Origin: Candidatus Saccharimonadota bacterium
Lineage (GTDB): Bacteria; Patescibacteriota; Saccharimonadia; Saccharimonadales; Saccharimonadaceae
Direction of reading: 5' to 3'
NCBI GenBank assembly: GCA_017515205.1
Contig: JAFWHN010000001.1
Span: 186,001-250,000 of the forward strand
Length of the DNA stretch: 64,000 bases
The notes under the pieces were generated by a model. It searched no databases and was not told the origin of the DNA. It saw only the letters and a list, made by a program, of their open reading frames with translations. The translations under genes and the position numbers were made by a program. Below, piece by piece: positions 8,165 through 16,523 of the stretch; position 1 is the stretch's first letter; each line of letters starts with the position of its first letter.

Positions 8165-9178
8165 TTACCTAAGTCCAAAGGCTTTCTGTACCTCATATAG
8201 CTTTGCATTAGCAACTTTATTCGCGTAAGATTCACCCTCATTTAAAAGCTCGTAAACTTGCTCATCTGAAATGGCAGAAAGTTTTGTCTGGAAATTGGTT
8301 AACATCGTTTTGACACTCTCTGCTACCTGTTTTTTCAAATCACCATAACTTGTTTTACCAGACCACTCTTCAACTACCTCATCTAACGGTCGATCATTCA
8401 CCAAAGCCTCAATTTGCAATAAATTCGAAATTCCTGGCTGGTTAAACATATCAAACTTAATCTTGCCAAGAGAATCGGTCGTCGCAGACATAATCTTTTT
8501 GGCCGCTTTTTCTGGCGTATCATCTAGCATAATCTTTGAATTCTCTGCTTTAGTAGATTTACTCATCTTTTTAGTCGGATCTAACAAATCACGCACCCGT
8601 ACACCATCAGAAAGTCCCATAAATTTAACCTGATCCGCCGTTTTCACCGGAATCGTAAAGATGTCTTCACCAAATCGATGATTAAATCGCATAGCCAAAT
8701 TTCGCGTCAACTCTACATGCTGGAATTGATCTTCACCCACTGGTACATACTCCGCCGAATACAGCAAAATATCTGCAGCCATTAAAATCGGATAATCAAA
8801 AATTCCTACGTTACAACTTTCTTGGCCTTTTGACTTCTCTTTATATTGGATCATGCGCGAAGTTTCACCCATCGTCGCCACACAATTCAAAATCCAGCAA
8901 AGTTCAGAGTGCGCCGGCACATGACTCTGCCGATAAATATGCACATTGTCATTAGTCACCAAACCGGCAGCCAAATAATACTTCAAATTACGGATAATAT
9001 TGGTTTGCAAATCCCCATCCACCTCAGAAATAATCGAATGCAAATCCGGCACAAAAATATTAACTTGCGCCTCGTTTGAATGTTTATTTGCAAGTCTCAC
9101 CATCGGGAGCAAGGCTCCGAGATAATTTCCCAATGTTAAAACAGAGTTTGACCTTAGTCCTGTTAAAATCGTCTTCAT
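8165..9178 (-). CDS. trpS: tryptophanyl-tRNA synthetase
   Basis: 337 residues, typical for class Ic TrpRS. The HIGH-type signature is T-L-G-N-Y-L-G (residues 16-22), and the KMSKS loop is KKMSKSTKAE (about 198-207). ATP-grip and substrate residues include MAADILLY and PVGEDQFQHVELTR. The enzyme charges tRNA-Trp. The ATG at 9178 lies 6 bases after TGCTAAAAT on the minus strand with no ribosome binding site, predicting a leaderless message. It is divergent from tRNA-Ala and followed by rluD. Confidence 0.96.
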   Translation of the reverse strand: MKTILTGLRSNSVLTLGNYLGALLPMVRLANKHSNEAQVNIFVPDLHSIISEVDGDLQTNIIRNLKYYLAAGLVTNDNVHIYRQSHVPAHSELCWILNCVATMGETSRMIQYKEKSKGQESCNVGIFDYPILMAADILLYSAEYVPVGEDQFQHVELTRNLAMRFNHRFGEDIFTIPVKTADQVKFMGLSDGVRVRDLLDPTKKMSKSTKAENSKIMLDDTPEKAAKKIMSATTDSLGKIKFDMFNQPGISNLLQIEALVNDRPLDEVVEEWSGKTSYGDLKKQVAESVKTMLTNFQTKLSAISDEQVYELLNEGESYANKVANAKLYEVQKAFGLR

Positions 9179-9217
9179 ACTTTCATTTTAGCACATTCTA
9201 TGCTAAAATAAAATGAT
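9179..9217. promoter_or_regulatory. divergent trpS / tRNA-Ala promoters
   Basis: Minus strand TGC TAAAAT (box 9185-9190) sits 6 bases before the trpS ATG. Plus strand TGC TAAAAT (box 9204-9209) sits 8 bases before the tRNA-Ala 5' end. The two 9-mers are identical and arranged head to head only 13 bases apart, so the two polymerases would compete for the same DNA. Confidence 0.65.
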
Positions 9218-9294
9218 GGGGCGTTAGCTCAGTTGATTAGAGCGCTACTATGGCATAGTAGAGGTCATGAGTTTGAATCTCATACGCTCCACCA
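9218..9294 (+). tRNA. tRNA-Ala (anticodon GGC)
   Basis: Acceptor stem GGGGCGT/ACGCTCC, D arm TAGCTCAGTTGATTAGAGC, anticodon stem CTACT/AGTAG around ATGGCAT (anticodon GGC, reads GCC), T arm GAGTTTGAATCTC, discriminator A and encoded CCA. A terminator follows at 9335-9355. Confidence 0.95.
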
Positions 9295-9334
9295 CATGTA
9301 TCCATTTTCTGGCGTGTCAGCCATGTAATGGAAG

Positions 9335-9355
9335 CCCTGAAAACAGGGATTTTTT
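9335..9355 (+). terminator. intrinsic terminator after tRNA-Ala
   Basis: CCCTG AAAA CAGGG stem-loop followed by A and six Ts. The stretch from here to 9594 holds only AT-rich sequence and the short repeats at 9443-9506; no gene is seen in it. Confidence 0.8.
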
Positions 9356-9442
9356 AATGCTTTTCAGCATCGTTCTTGGTATTTTTCTTACAAAGAATGA
9401 AAGAAAAAATATCAATAAGCTACATTATAAAAAATGCAACTA

Positions 9443-9506
9443 TCTTACACATTTTTAGCTTGCCTTACACATCCTTACACATTTTTAGCCTGCCTTACAC
9501 ATTTTA
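9443..9506. repeat. tandem TTACACAT short repeats
   Basis: The unit CTTACACATTTTTAGC(C/T)TGC occurs in about two full copies with two further partial CTTACACAT copies, head to tail within 64 bases. It lies at the left side of an AT-rich accessory patch; function unknown. It is too irregular for a CRISPR array. Confidence 0.75.
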
Positions 9507-9594
9507 GTTCAAAACACCCCTCATTCATCGATAAAATAATAGTCTAAAATCTAGAAAAGGAGAGCATATTGAGTATTCACTTAATATGATATAA

Positions 9595-9969
9595 TCAACA
9601 TATGAAAAAGCAAAACAATCTGATTGCATTAATAGTGCAAAACAAAATAGCATAATTACTGATGATGAATTTAATAGAGCCGAAAGTGATCCTGTTTTAG
9701 CAATTGCATTGCTAACAAGGTTAAACAATGGATATCAAGAAGAAATAAACTGCTATGAGAAATATGACACTGGGGAGTCTGATGCTAAACTTAGTGAGTT
9801 AAGAATAAAGAAAAATGAAACTGACGCTTATATTGAATCAGCTAAAAGCTCGTTAAATAATAACACAACAAGTATACAAAGTTCGACATACCTATATTGT
9901 ACTTCCAATTCACAAGTTATTATACATACACCAATTGCTATTAAATCATTGCGTTACGCAAGAAGCTAG
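9595..9969 (+). pseudogene. gene remnant, open frame without a start codon
   Basis: A 125-codon frame is open from a TAA at 9592 to the TAG at 9967-9969 and reads like a soluble Glu/Lys/Asn-rich protein (YEKAKQSDC ... DDEFNRAESDPVLAIALL ... NGYQEEINCYEKYD). It has no ATG or GTG in its first third; the first usable codon is a TTG at 9709. A -10 box TATAAT (9590-9595) followed by ATG 9602 points instead to a 17-codon frame in another phase. The best reading is a decayed 3' fragment; its end overlaps the convergent nuclease gene by 24 bases. No family recognised. Confidence 0.4.
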
Positions 9970-11676
9970 CACATTTTTAACAGTATTATAATCATTCCTA
10001 GACAATGCAATCTGATAATCTTTTGCAATATCTCTCCATTTCTGAGCATACTCACATCTATAATATTTATTAGGTGGGTAATAAACTGATGGTCCACTAT
10101 CACTCTTCTTCCTGTTTTCGGACGCTGAAACAGCCACATAAACACCTTTATTCATCGCAGTTAAACTAGCTCCATACTCACGTTTCTGTTCCTTACTCCA
10201 ATTCGACCCACCATGGGAATTCACATATTTTAACGGTATAATGTGGTCAATATCAAGGTCATTACTCGTCCCATCATCCCCTCTATAAGGATTTCCAGTT
10301 AATGTAACACCAGTATACGGATCAACCCAGGAGCCATAAACAACAGTACAGCCATTTGAGGCTGTCTTTACTGCTATAATTGATGTTTGCTGTAGAATTC
10401 TGGCTCTAATATTACAACCATACCCAACATCCCAATCCGGTTGGTATTCCTTTCTCAAATATGGAACATCTATCGGTTCTGAAATAAGGACCCCAGCCAT
10501 TAAGCTATCGTTGTTATTTACTGGAGTCTCCATACCAGTATTAACACTTGTACTGTTGCCTACTGGCTTTTGCTCCACTTCTGTCTTTTCTACTGATTCT
10601 TTGACCTTTATAGTTTCAGTTTCAAAAGAAGCACTTGGAGAATCTATTGTATAAATGCTACTCTGACTCTGTATTGCGCCATTTACGAATGTATAAATGC
10701 ACATGACAATGATCATTAGCCAGATTAAACACCAGCCAATAAGATATATGCTTATTTTTTGATTAATCCTTTTTTTCATCGCAATATAAACTGGTGGCAA
10801 CAGAATTTTCAAAACAGTCTTTGCATTCATAATAGATTTAAAGAATTGGTCAAAAAGAATTCTTTGTTTCTTCTTTTTATTCTTTATGTAAATCACAAAA
10901 CATCCAATTATGCCCGCACCTATTATCAGCAATAAACATGTTACTAAAACTACAATAGCAGACTGGAAAAAATCTATTCTAAATACAGATACTTCAAAAA
11001 CAGTTTCTTTACCAGTTTTGGCAATAACCTTAAAACTGAGTGTATTATCTCCCACATCCAATTCTACAGGGCTCTCAACTTCAATCCCATTTTTTTCTAC
11101 CGTCATAGACACTTCATTAGAAGACAATTGGTATGTAAAGGACAACTTGTCCTTCCAATAATACCTATTCTGCAATTTGTAAGAATTATCTATAAAACGA
11201 ACCGGGTTAATCCCCTCATCCAGCCACACTTTCAAGTCCACTTTTAGAGGGACTGTTTCTGTCTCTTCTTTTACCTCAACATCCTCAATACTCGTATTAT
11301 CTGTTGTAGATTCATTGTCCTGGTTACTCTTTACAGTATTATCAGAATTTGATGTCGGAACAGTTGATCCAGATGAAGAATTAGAATTATTGGAGTTGCT
11401 ATTTTGAGTAGTCGAACTCCCACCCACAGGCTTAGCAGAAGCATTGCAAGGATTAGTCGTTAATTCATCGTCAGGATGAGCAGCATACCATGCTCCCTTT
11501 TTATTCTGCTTCGCTTCATGCCAGTGCCCATTATGAGCTCCAAAGGTTTTTCCATTACAATGGACAATCGTGTCTGTGTATAAATTGCCTCTAGATGCCA
11601 AAACATCTGAAGCGAATAAGAATACTATCAGGTTTATAAAAATGAATAAGACAGGAAAAAACTTTTGTGCTTTCAT
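9946..11676 (-). CDS. membrane-tethered secreted HNH (DUF1524/GmrSD C-terminal type) nuclease
   Basis: 576 residues. Signal peptide (about 1-27); a small extracellular module with a Cys pair and His-rich GAHNGHWHEA (about 33-78); a Ser/Asn/Thr linker; a cadherin-like beta module (about 140-235); two membrane spans (about 238-262 and 305-328) flanking a Lys/Arg-rich loop; a second linker; and a C-terminal nuclease domain (about 405-576). The nuclease domain has D-I-D-H-I-I-P-L (residues 475-482) and SASENRKKSD, the HNH core found in extracellular DUF1524 nucleases. The DNA substrate and outward topology are inferred. A plausible role is degrading environmental or host DNA for nucleotide salvage. 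It lies in an AT-rich patch next to repeats. Confidence 0.8.
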   Translation of the reverse strand: MKAQKFFPVLFIFINLIVFLFASDVLASRGNLYTDTIVHCNGKTFGAHNGHWHEAKQNKKGAWYAAHPDDELTTNPCNASAKPVGGSSTTQNSNSNNSNSSSGSTVPTSNSDNTVKSNQDNESTTDNTSIEDVEVKEETETVPLKVDLKVWLDEGINPVRFIDNSYKLQNRYYWKDKLSFTYQLSSNEVSMTVEKNGIEVESPVELDVGDNTLSFKVIAKTGKETVFEVSVFRIDFFQSAIVVLVTCLLLIIGAGIIGCFVIYIKNKKKKQRILFDQFFKSIMNAKTVLKILLPPVYIAMKKRINQKISIYLIGWCLIWLMIIVMCIYTFVNGAIQSQSSIYTIDSPSASFETETIKVKESVEKTEVEQKPVGNSTSVNTGMETPVNNNDSLMAGVLISEPIDVPYLRKEYQPDWDVGYGCNIRARILQQTSIIAVKTASNGCTVVYGSWVDPYTGVTLTGNPYRGDDGTSNDLDIDHIIPLKYVNSHGGSNWSKEQKREYGASLTAMNKGVYVAVSASENRKKSDSGPSVYYPPNKYYRCEYAQKWRDIAKDYQIALSRNDYNTVKNVLASCVTQ

Positions 11677-11809
11677 ACATAATCATGATAACACAAAAAC
11701 TATAATTACAAAAAAGCATAACCACATGTTTTAAAATTATTGCTAAAATTAGAAAGCGATATCCGCCTCACGTAAAGCTTCTTTCAATGTGATATAATAT
11801 CGACATACT

Positions 11810-12154
11810 ATGTATTACATCGGATCTGTTTTAGGCTGCATTGCTATTCCAGGCATCATCTTTTGTATTGGCTTATCATATAAAAAAGAAAACATCATCT
11901 TATGCAAAAACATCATTATAATAGCGATTATTCTCTCCGCCTCCGTGATACTATCTAGCATCCAACTTTATAGTGGCAACCACAAGGATTCAATGCTTAC
12001 GACAATTATATCAAATACCGTCCTTATGATTATCATGTGCCCAGTACTCGCTAGCATTGTATTAAAAAAGAAGAATGCCAGTAATTCTAAAACAACACAT
12101 CCTAAAAAGAATGTAGCCAACAAAACTAAGAAACAAAAAAAACAACTCCGATGA
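11810..12154 (+). CDS. small membrane protein, Lys-rich tail, unknown
   Basis: 114 residues with three predicted spans (about 5-23, 33-50, 63-83) and a strongly basic tail (KKNASNSKTTHPKKN and further Lys). TGTGATATAAT lies 11 bases upstream of the ATG, with no clear ribosome binding site. It is in the AT-rich patch, divergent from the nuclease gene. No family recognised. Confidence 0.5.
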   Translation: MYYIGSVLGCIAIPGIIFCIGLSYKKENIILCKNIIIIAIILSASVILSSIQLYSGNHKDSMLTTIISNTVLMIIMCPVLASIVLKKKNASNSKTTHPKKNVANKTKKQKKQLR

Positions 12155-12177
12155 TGATCTATAGTGCTACTCAAGCT

Positions 12178-12262
12178 CCGTTATAACGCCTTAATGAAAA
12201 AACTAACGGCTTTAAGGAAAAACTAACGGCTTATAACGGCTTGGCCAAAAAACTAACGACTT
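12178..12262. repeat. tandem AAAAACTAACGGCTT repeats with inverted flanks
   Basis: Three imperfect copies of AAAAACTAACGGCTT occur between 12196 and 12260. CCGTTATAA upstream is matched in inverted form by TTATAACGG within the array. It marks the right side of the AT-rich patch that begins near 9300. It could be a degenerate insertion scar or a protein-binding array. Confidence 0.65.
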
Positions 12263-12296
12263 GACAGACACTCCAACATGTGCCATAATGGCATAC

Positions 12297-12318
12297 AAGG
12301 GCCTAGCCCTTATTTTTA
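12297..12318 (+). terminator. intrinsic terminator
   Basis: AAGGGC CTA GCCCTT followed by ATTTTTAT on the plus strand, positioned to end the 11810-12154 transcript against the convergent sortase gene. Confidence 0.6.
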
Positions 12319-13026
12319 TATCGCATCAGCAAGCACTACTAACCGATGAGTGGCATCGCCTTGGCCAACTGAAGTTCCAGCACAAGTCAAAAAGGCTACA
12401 TCATGCCCCATTGCAGAATTAGCAATCTTATTCATCAATTTTGCCACATCAGTTTTACTATATGTAGTTACAGACGCTACTCTATACTTTTTTGAACTAC
12501 CGCCCTCGGTAACTTTAATTATTTCACCTACATAACGTGACTTCAAATTACCAAGCAGATTTGAAGTATTATGGCCATAAATCATCTTGCGAAATTTATA
12601 AATGCCATTATAACTAAGCTTATCAAAAGTCCGCGTATACTCTTCAACTGAGCCAATATAACGAGTCACTGTGTAATTCTGCACAGAAGGAGCGGTCGGC
12701 TGCGCCGTTGTCTTTTTTACGGTCGATGTTTTATTGGAAGAATTAGAAACAGCGGCTTGATCAGATTTTGGAGTAGAATCAACAACAGGTTTAGTTTTTA
12801 ACTCAGTTTTTGCAGGTTTAGTCTCTCCCACAACAATCTGAGTCTCTTTTGAATCATTAGCTTCTGAAGAATTATCATCAACTTCCGCTGCATCTAAAAC
12901 AAAACTAGAAGCAAAACCATCAGAAAGATCAGCTTCAGGTGATGAATCATTAGCCGTCAAAAAACTGCTAGAGTTCAAAACTCCGATAATCCCCGCTAAA
13001 ATCATCAAAAAAAGGCTCTTCGCCAT
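12316..13026 (-). CDS. sortase family transpeptidase
   Basis: 236 residues from ATG 13026, chosen because GGGAG lies 6 bases upstream; the ATG-less extension to 13050 is less likely. There is an N-terminal hydrophobic anchor (about 3-17), then a long Ser/Asp/Lys/Thr-rich linker (about 20-120), then a compact sortase domain with catalytic His in IYGHNTS, Cys in FLTCAGTS and Arg in THRLVVLADA. The domain is shorter on its N-terminal side than class A-C enzymes. Sortases join surface proteins to the wall or to pilins. The sorting signal at the end of the 62714-64000 protein is a candidate substrate. Promoter TGCTATAAT lies upstream. Confidence 0.85.
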   Translation of the reverse strand: MAKSLFLMILAGIIGVLNSSSFLTANDSSPEADLSDGFASSFVLDAAEVDDNSSEANDSKETQIVVGETKPAKTELKTKPVVDSTPKSDQAAVSNSSNKTSTVKKTTAQPTAPSVQNYTVTRYIGSVEEYTRTFDKLSYNGIYKFRKMIYGHNTSNLLGNLKSRYVGEIIKVTEGGSSKKYRVASVTTYSKTDVAKLMNKIANSAMGHDVAFLTCAGTSVGQGDATHRLVVLADAI

Positions 13027-13114
13027 ATCACACTCCCATTTAATGACCAATTTATGCTTTAATTATAGCACACTTTACTCAAAATGTCAATGCTTATAAA
13101 TCAATTGTCAAAGT

Positions 13115-13158
13115 TTGCCAAATCGAATTTGCCTATGGTATAATAATGAAAAAGGAGG
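13115..13158 (+). promoter_or_regulatory. thyA-folA-glyA promoter and ribosome binding site
   Basis: TTGCCA, an 18-base spacer, TGG TATAAT (13139-13144), then AAAGGAGG (13150-13157) 5 bases before the thyA ATG. Unlike many genes here this operon has a clear leader and Shine-Dalgarno site. Confidence 0.75.
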
Positions 13159-13161
13159 TAA

Positions 13162-14127
13162 ATGAATAAATTCGATCAAGATTACATCGACCTTTGTCGA
13201 CGCATTCTGGATAAGGGCGAAAAAATCACCAATTATAAAACTCAAGATACACGGAATGAGGATAGCTCTCTCGCTATGCCTCACCATAAAGCACAGGGTG
13301 ATACTAAAGCTCAAACCATCAGATTACCACATCAAATTTTTCAATATGACCTCCAAGCAGAATTTCCAATTCTTACCTCTAAAAAAGTTGGTTTTAAAAC
13401 CGCAGTTTTAGAAATCCTTTGGATTTATCAAGCTGCCTCTAACGACATCAGATGGCTACATGACCGCAATGTCAAAATTTGGGATGAATGGGAAATTTCC
13501 GAAAAAGGTGTTTATCAGGGGCAAAACATCAATCAAATCTTTAAGCAAAACCATCCCAATGAAAAAGAAGTAAATTTTGCCCATACCATCGGCACAGCTT
13601 ACGGCTGGATTGTAGAAAGGTATCATCTGATTGATAATCTAATTTCTACTCTAAAAAACAACCCTGGCAACCGTCGAATGGTGCTTTCACTCTGGCAAAA
13701 TGAATGGTTAGAGACTGCCGCTCTTCCCTCATGTGTCTGGAATACACAATGGAATCTCGTAAACTGGAGGCTCAATCTATTAGTTACTTCCCGCTCTTCT
13801 GACGTACCCCTAGGACTCCCCTTTAATATTGTACAATATGCCGTATTGTGTCATCTCATAGCCAGCGCAATCGGCGCTAAGCCAGGTCTTTTCACCTTTA
13901 TTACCAACGACGCCCACATCTACGAAAATCAAATCCCAGGCATCAAGGAACAGATCAAACGTTACGACGAAGCTATCAAGAATCATACTCTACCAAAACC
14001 GCCCAAGCTTTGGCTTAACCCCGAAATTCATGATTTTTACGCTTTCGATAATTCCAAAGAGCTAAAAGATATCAAATTAATTGATTACGAGAATCTCGGC
14101 ACCATCAAAATGCCAGTTACGGAGTAA
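13162..14127 (+). CDS. thyA: thymidylate synthase
   Basis: 321 residues, in the long (about 310-320) class of ThyA. Catalytic Cys is in ALPSCVWNTQW (about residue 192); the phosphate-binding RSSDVPLGLPFN and the folate-site region are clear. The His usually following the catalytic Cys (PCH) is replaced by Val, as in some other divergent ThyA proteins. It makes dTMP from dUMP with methylene-tetrahydrofolate. First gene of thyA-folA-glyA, which together form the full thymidylate cycle. Confidence 0.95.
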   Translation: MNKFDQDYIDLCRRILDKGEKITNYKTQDTRNEDSSLAMPHHKAQGDTKAQTIRLPHQIFQYDLQAEFPILTSKKVGFKTAVLEILWIYQAASNDIRWLHDRNVKIWDEWEISEKGVYQGQNINQIFKQNHPNEKEVNFAHTIGTAYGWIVERYHLIDNLISTLKNNPGNRRMVLSLWQNEWLETAALPSCVWNTQWNLVNWRLNLLVTSRSSDVPLGLPFNIVQYAVLCHLIASAIGAKPGLFTFITNDAHIYENQIPGIKEQIKRYDEAIKNHTLPKPPKLWLNPEIHDFYAFDNSKELKDIKLIDYENLGTIKMPVTE

Positions 14128-14128
14128 G

Positions 14129-14602
14129 ATGTTTAGTATTATCGCGTGTGTAGGCAAAAACAGAGAAATCGGCAAAAATGGCCAGCTAATCTATCATCTC
14201 AAAAACGACATGGCTTTTTTCAAAAAGACCACCTCAAATCATCCGGTGGCAATGGGACGTAAAACCTGGGAATCTCTCAATGGCAAACTCCAAAATCGCC
14301 AAAACATCGTCTTTTCTCGTTCCGATTTTGAAGGACCAGACCTCATCATCCACAATATTGACCGTTTTATTAGCGAAAACCAAAACACCAATGAAGAAAT
14401 CTTTATCATCGGCGGAGCCAAAATTTACCAAAAATTCATCGACGTCGCGAAAACTCTCTTTCTTACAGAAGTCGACGCTACCAAACCAGATGCCGATGCT
14501 TATTTCCCAAACTTCAATCAATCAGATTTTACCCAAAAACTAATTGAAAAAGGCACTGAAAATAATCTAAAATATCAAATAATCAAGTATAATAGGAAAT
14601 AA
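14129..14602 (+). CDS. folA: dihydrofolate reductase
   Basis: 157 residues from ATG 14129, one base after the thyA stop, with GGAG of the thyA tail as ribosome binding site. Conserved IACVGKNREIGKNGQL (Met20-loop region), GRKTWESL, the IIGGAKIY motif and the acidic substrate residue in HLKNDMAFF are all present. It regenerates tetrahydrofolate from the dihydrofolate released by ThyA. Confidence 0.95.
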   Translation: MFSIIACVGKNREIGKNGQLIYHLKNDMAFFKKTTSNHPVAMGRKTWESLNGKLQNRQNIVFSRSDFEGPDLIIHNIDRFISENQNTNEEIFIIGGAKIYQKFIDVAKTLFLTEVDATKPDADAYFPNFNQSDFTQKLIEKGTENNLKYQIIKYNRK

Positions 14603-14603
14603 G

Positions 14604-15974
14604 ATGGAAGATTTAGTATTTGACTTAATAAAACAAGAAAAAACCCGCCAAGAAGAAGGCTTAGAATTAATTCCTAGTGAAAACTATGTTTCCCCTGCCG
14701 TATTAGAAGCTATGGGATCAATTCTAACTAATAAATACTCAGAAGGTTACCCAAATTTCGAAGGACTCTCAGATTGGGATGAAAAGAAAATTGCTTCTGA
14801 AATTTTACCAAATTACCGCTATTACGGTGGCCAAGAAAACATTGACCGTATTGAAAGACTAGCAATCGAGCGAGCCTGTCGGCTATTTCACGCCGATCAC
14901 GCTAATGTCCAGCCTCACTCTGGTGCTCAAGCCAATATGGCAGTATATAACGCTTGGTGCCAACCAGGAGACACGATTTTAAGTATGTCACTCCCTGCTG
15001 GCGGCCATCTGACACATGGCGCTAAAGTCACTCTCGACGCCAATATTTGGAATTTTGTTACCTACGGCGTAACTGAAAACGATGACATAAACTACGATGA
15101 ACTAGAAAAATTAGCAAAAGAATGCCAACCCAAAATAATCTTGGTAGGATATTCCGCTTTCACTAAAATCCCAAATTTTACCCGCGTTGCTAAAATCCGC
15201 GATAAACTTAGCCAAGAAACTGGCCAAGAAATCCTACTAATGGCCGACATGGCTCACGTGGCTGGCCTTATCGCTGGCGATGTTCACCCTAATCCTTTGG
15301 ACTATGGTTTCAACGTTATGACCACTACCACACATAAGACTTTACGTGGTCCCAGAGGCGGATTAATCCTTTCAAAAGGTAAAGTCGCAACACCCCTGAA
15401 AAAACCAGAACACACTCTCGAAAACATTCCAATTTTAATCGACCGCTCAGTCTTTCCAGGTACTCAAGGCGGCCCACACGACCATATCATTGCCGCAAAA
15501 GCCGTTACCTTCGGTGAAGATTTAATGCCAGATTTTCACAGCTACGCCAAGAAAATCATCGAAAACGCTGCCGCACTAGCTGACTCTCTCAAAGAAAACG
15601 GTTTCAAACTAGTCGGCGATGGCACCGAAAACCATTTAATACTTATCGACATCAAGAATAGCTATGGCATCGATGGTAAATTCTACGAAAAAGCCCTTGA
15701 TAAGATTGGACTCACTCTCAATGCCAACGCTCTGCCTAGCGACCCAGCTGGCTCCTTTAACCCATCTGGCGTACGTCTTGGTACTCCAGCTATTACCACC
15801 CGTGGTTTAAATATCTCAGAAATGTCTCAGATCGCTAGATGGATGAAAGCAGTCGCCCTTATCTGCCAAGAAGCAAAAAGCATTGACCATCTCAATGACT
15901 ATCAAGACCAGCTAGACAAACTCCGCTCTGCAGTCCGTGAAGTCGCCCTTCGCTTTCCATTACCAAACGATTGA
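14604..15974 (+). CDS. glyA: serine hydroxymethyltransferase
   Basis: 456 residues, slightly longer than the usual 410-430. The PLP lysine is in TTTTHKTLRGPRGG; also seen are the N-terminal IPSENYVSP, HSGAQANMAVY, and the Asp-His of ADMAHVAG. It makes glycine and methylene-tetrahydrofolate from serine. It starts one base after the folA stop and closes the thymidylate cycle encoded by this operon. Confidence 0.96.
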   Translation: MEDLVFDLIKQEKTRQEEGLELIPSENYVSPAVLEAMGSILTNKYSEGYPNFEGLSDWDEKKIASEILPNYRYYGGQENIDRIERLAIERACRLFHADHANVQPHSGAQANMAVYNAWCQPGDTILSMSLPAGGHLTHGAKVTLDANIWNFVTYGVTENDDINYDELEKLAKECQPKIILVGYSAFTKIPNFTRVAKIRDKLSQETGQEILLMADMAHVAGLIAGDVHPNPLDYGFNVMTTTTHKTLRGPRGGLILSKGKVATPLKKPEHTLENIPILIDRSVFPGTQGGPHDHIIAAKAVTFGEDLMPDFHSYAKKIIENAAALADSLKENGFKLVGDGTENHLILIDIKNSYGIDGKFYEKALDKIGLTLNANALPSDPAGSFNPSGVRLGTPAITTRGLNISEMSQIARWMKAVALICQEAKSIDHLNDYQDQLDKLRSAVREVALRFPLPND

Positions 15975-16006
15975 AAGCTGAGTCTAATCTATAATTCTTT
16001 ATATTC

Positions 16007-16035
16007 TTGACAAGATTATCAAAGTATGCTATAAT
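16007..16035 (+). promoter_or_regulatory. consensus sigma-70-type promoter for the structured RNA
   Basis: TTGACA (16007-16012), 17-base spacer ending in TGC, TATAAT (16030-16035): a perfect extended consensus and one of the two strongest promoters in the window. It lies after glyA and reads into the 16.1-16.5 kb RNA. Confidence 0.85.
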
Positions 16036-16136
16036 ATATAGTATAGGCTTAAAAATGGACGTTTTTAGTCGTATATTTACAGAAAGAGTCTTTATATAAC
16101 TTATGCACAAGTTGTATAGAAACAAATTCTAAAGCA

Positions 16137-16490
16137 AGGCCGTAGCTCGTTAGACGGGTGCAAAATCAATTTTCCCCGTCGTAGCGAGGAGGAAAGATTC
16201 GTCTAAGCGACCCAATACTTGGTAACGATGTAAAAACCATAAAGGGATGGAAGTGGCAGAAATGTGTCCGGCAGTACTTTATAATGGTGTTCTATGTAGA
16301 TAGCAATCTACGTAGGTGTGAACTACGAATTTCACACTCTCTTTCGGGGACATTTTCCAAAACCCCCGCGAAAGGAAAAGGAGAGAAATTCCAGTTGGCA
16401 TAATTAATCGAGTCGTAAATGAGCATTACGATTTTAATAAAGAGATGCAACCCGCACCCATATTAAAAAGCTCGACGAAAAGCCAACAAA
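16137..16490 (+). ncRNA. rnpB: structured RNA, possible RNase P RNA (divergent)
   Basis: No coding frame. The order GAGGAAAG (16189-16197 area), TTGGTAACGA, then GGAAGTGGCAGAAATG and CCGGC resembles the J3/4-P4, P8 and CR-II order of bacterial RNase P RNA. Strong hairpins include CTCG..GACGGG/CCCGTC..CGAG, CTATGTAGAT/ATCTACGTAG, GTGTGAA/TTCACAC and CTTTCGGGG/CCCCGCGAAAG, and the ends can pair. TTCGTC can pair with GACGAA near the 3' end. The canonical P4/CR-V 3' strand is not convincing, so it may be another large RNA. It is bounded by a consensus promoter and a strong terminator. Exact ends are estimates. Confidence 0.5.
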
Positions 16491-16523
16491 ATATTTAATA
16501 AAATGATCAAAATCCCAAAAAAA

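Noticed and set aside
9218-9294. tRNA-Ala as an attachment site duplicated at the far end of the AT-rich patch
   Set aside because: I found no copy of its 3' end near 12.2-12.3 kb and no integrase gene.
9443-9506. Possible CRISPR-like array
   Set aside because: Units are about 20 bases, imperfect and directly adjacent, without spacers, and no cas genes are present.
9300-12315. Nuclease plus small membrane protein as a toxin-immunity or defence pair
   Set aside because: The genes are divergent, the small protein shows no immunity-like feature, and the nuclease has a secretion signal; nothing in the sequence supports pairing.
16137-16490. Structured RNA read as tmRNA or as a group I intron in a split tRNA
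   Set aside because: No tag frame, no tRNA-like T arm or 3' CCA end, and no convincing intron core; the early GCTCG..GACGGG segment resembles a D arm only superficially.
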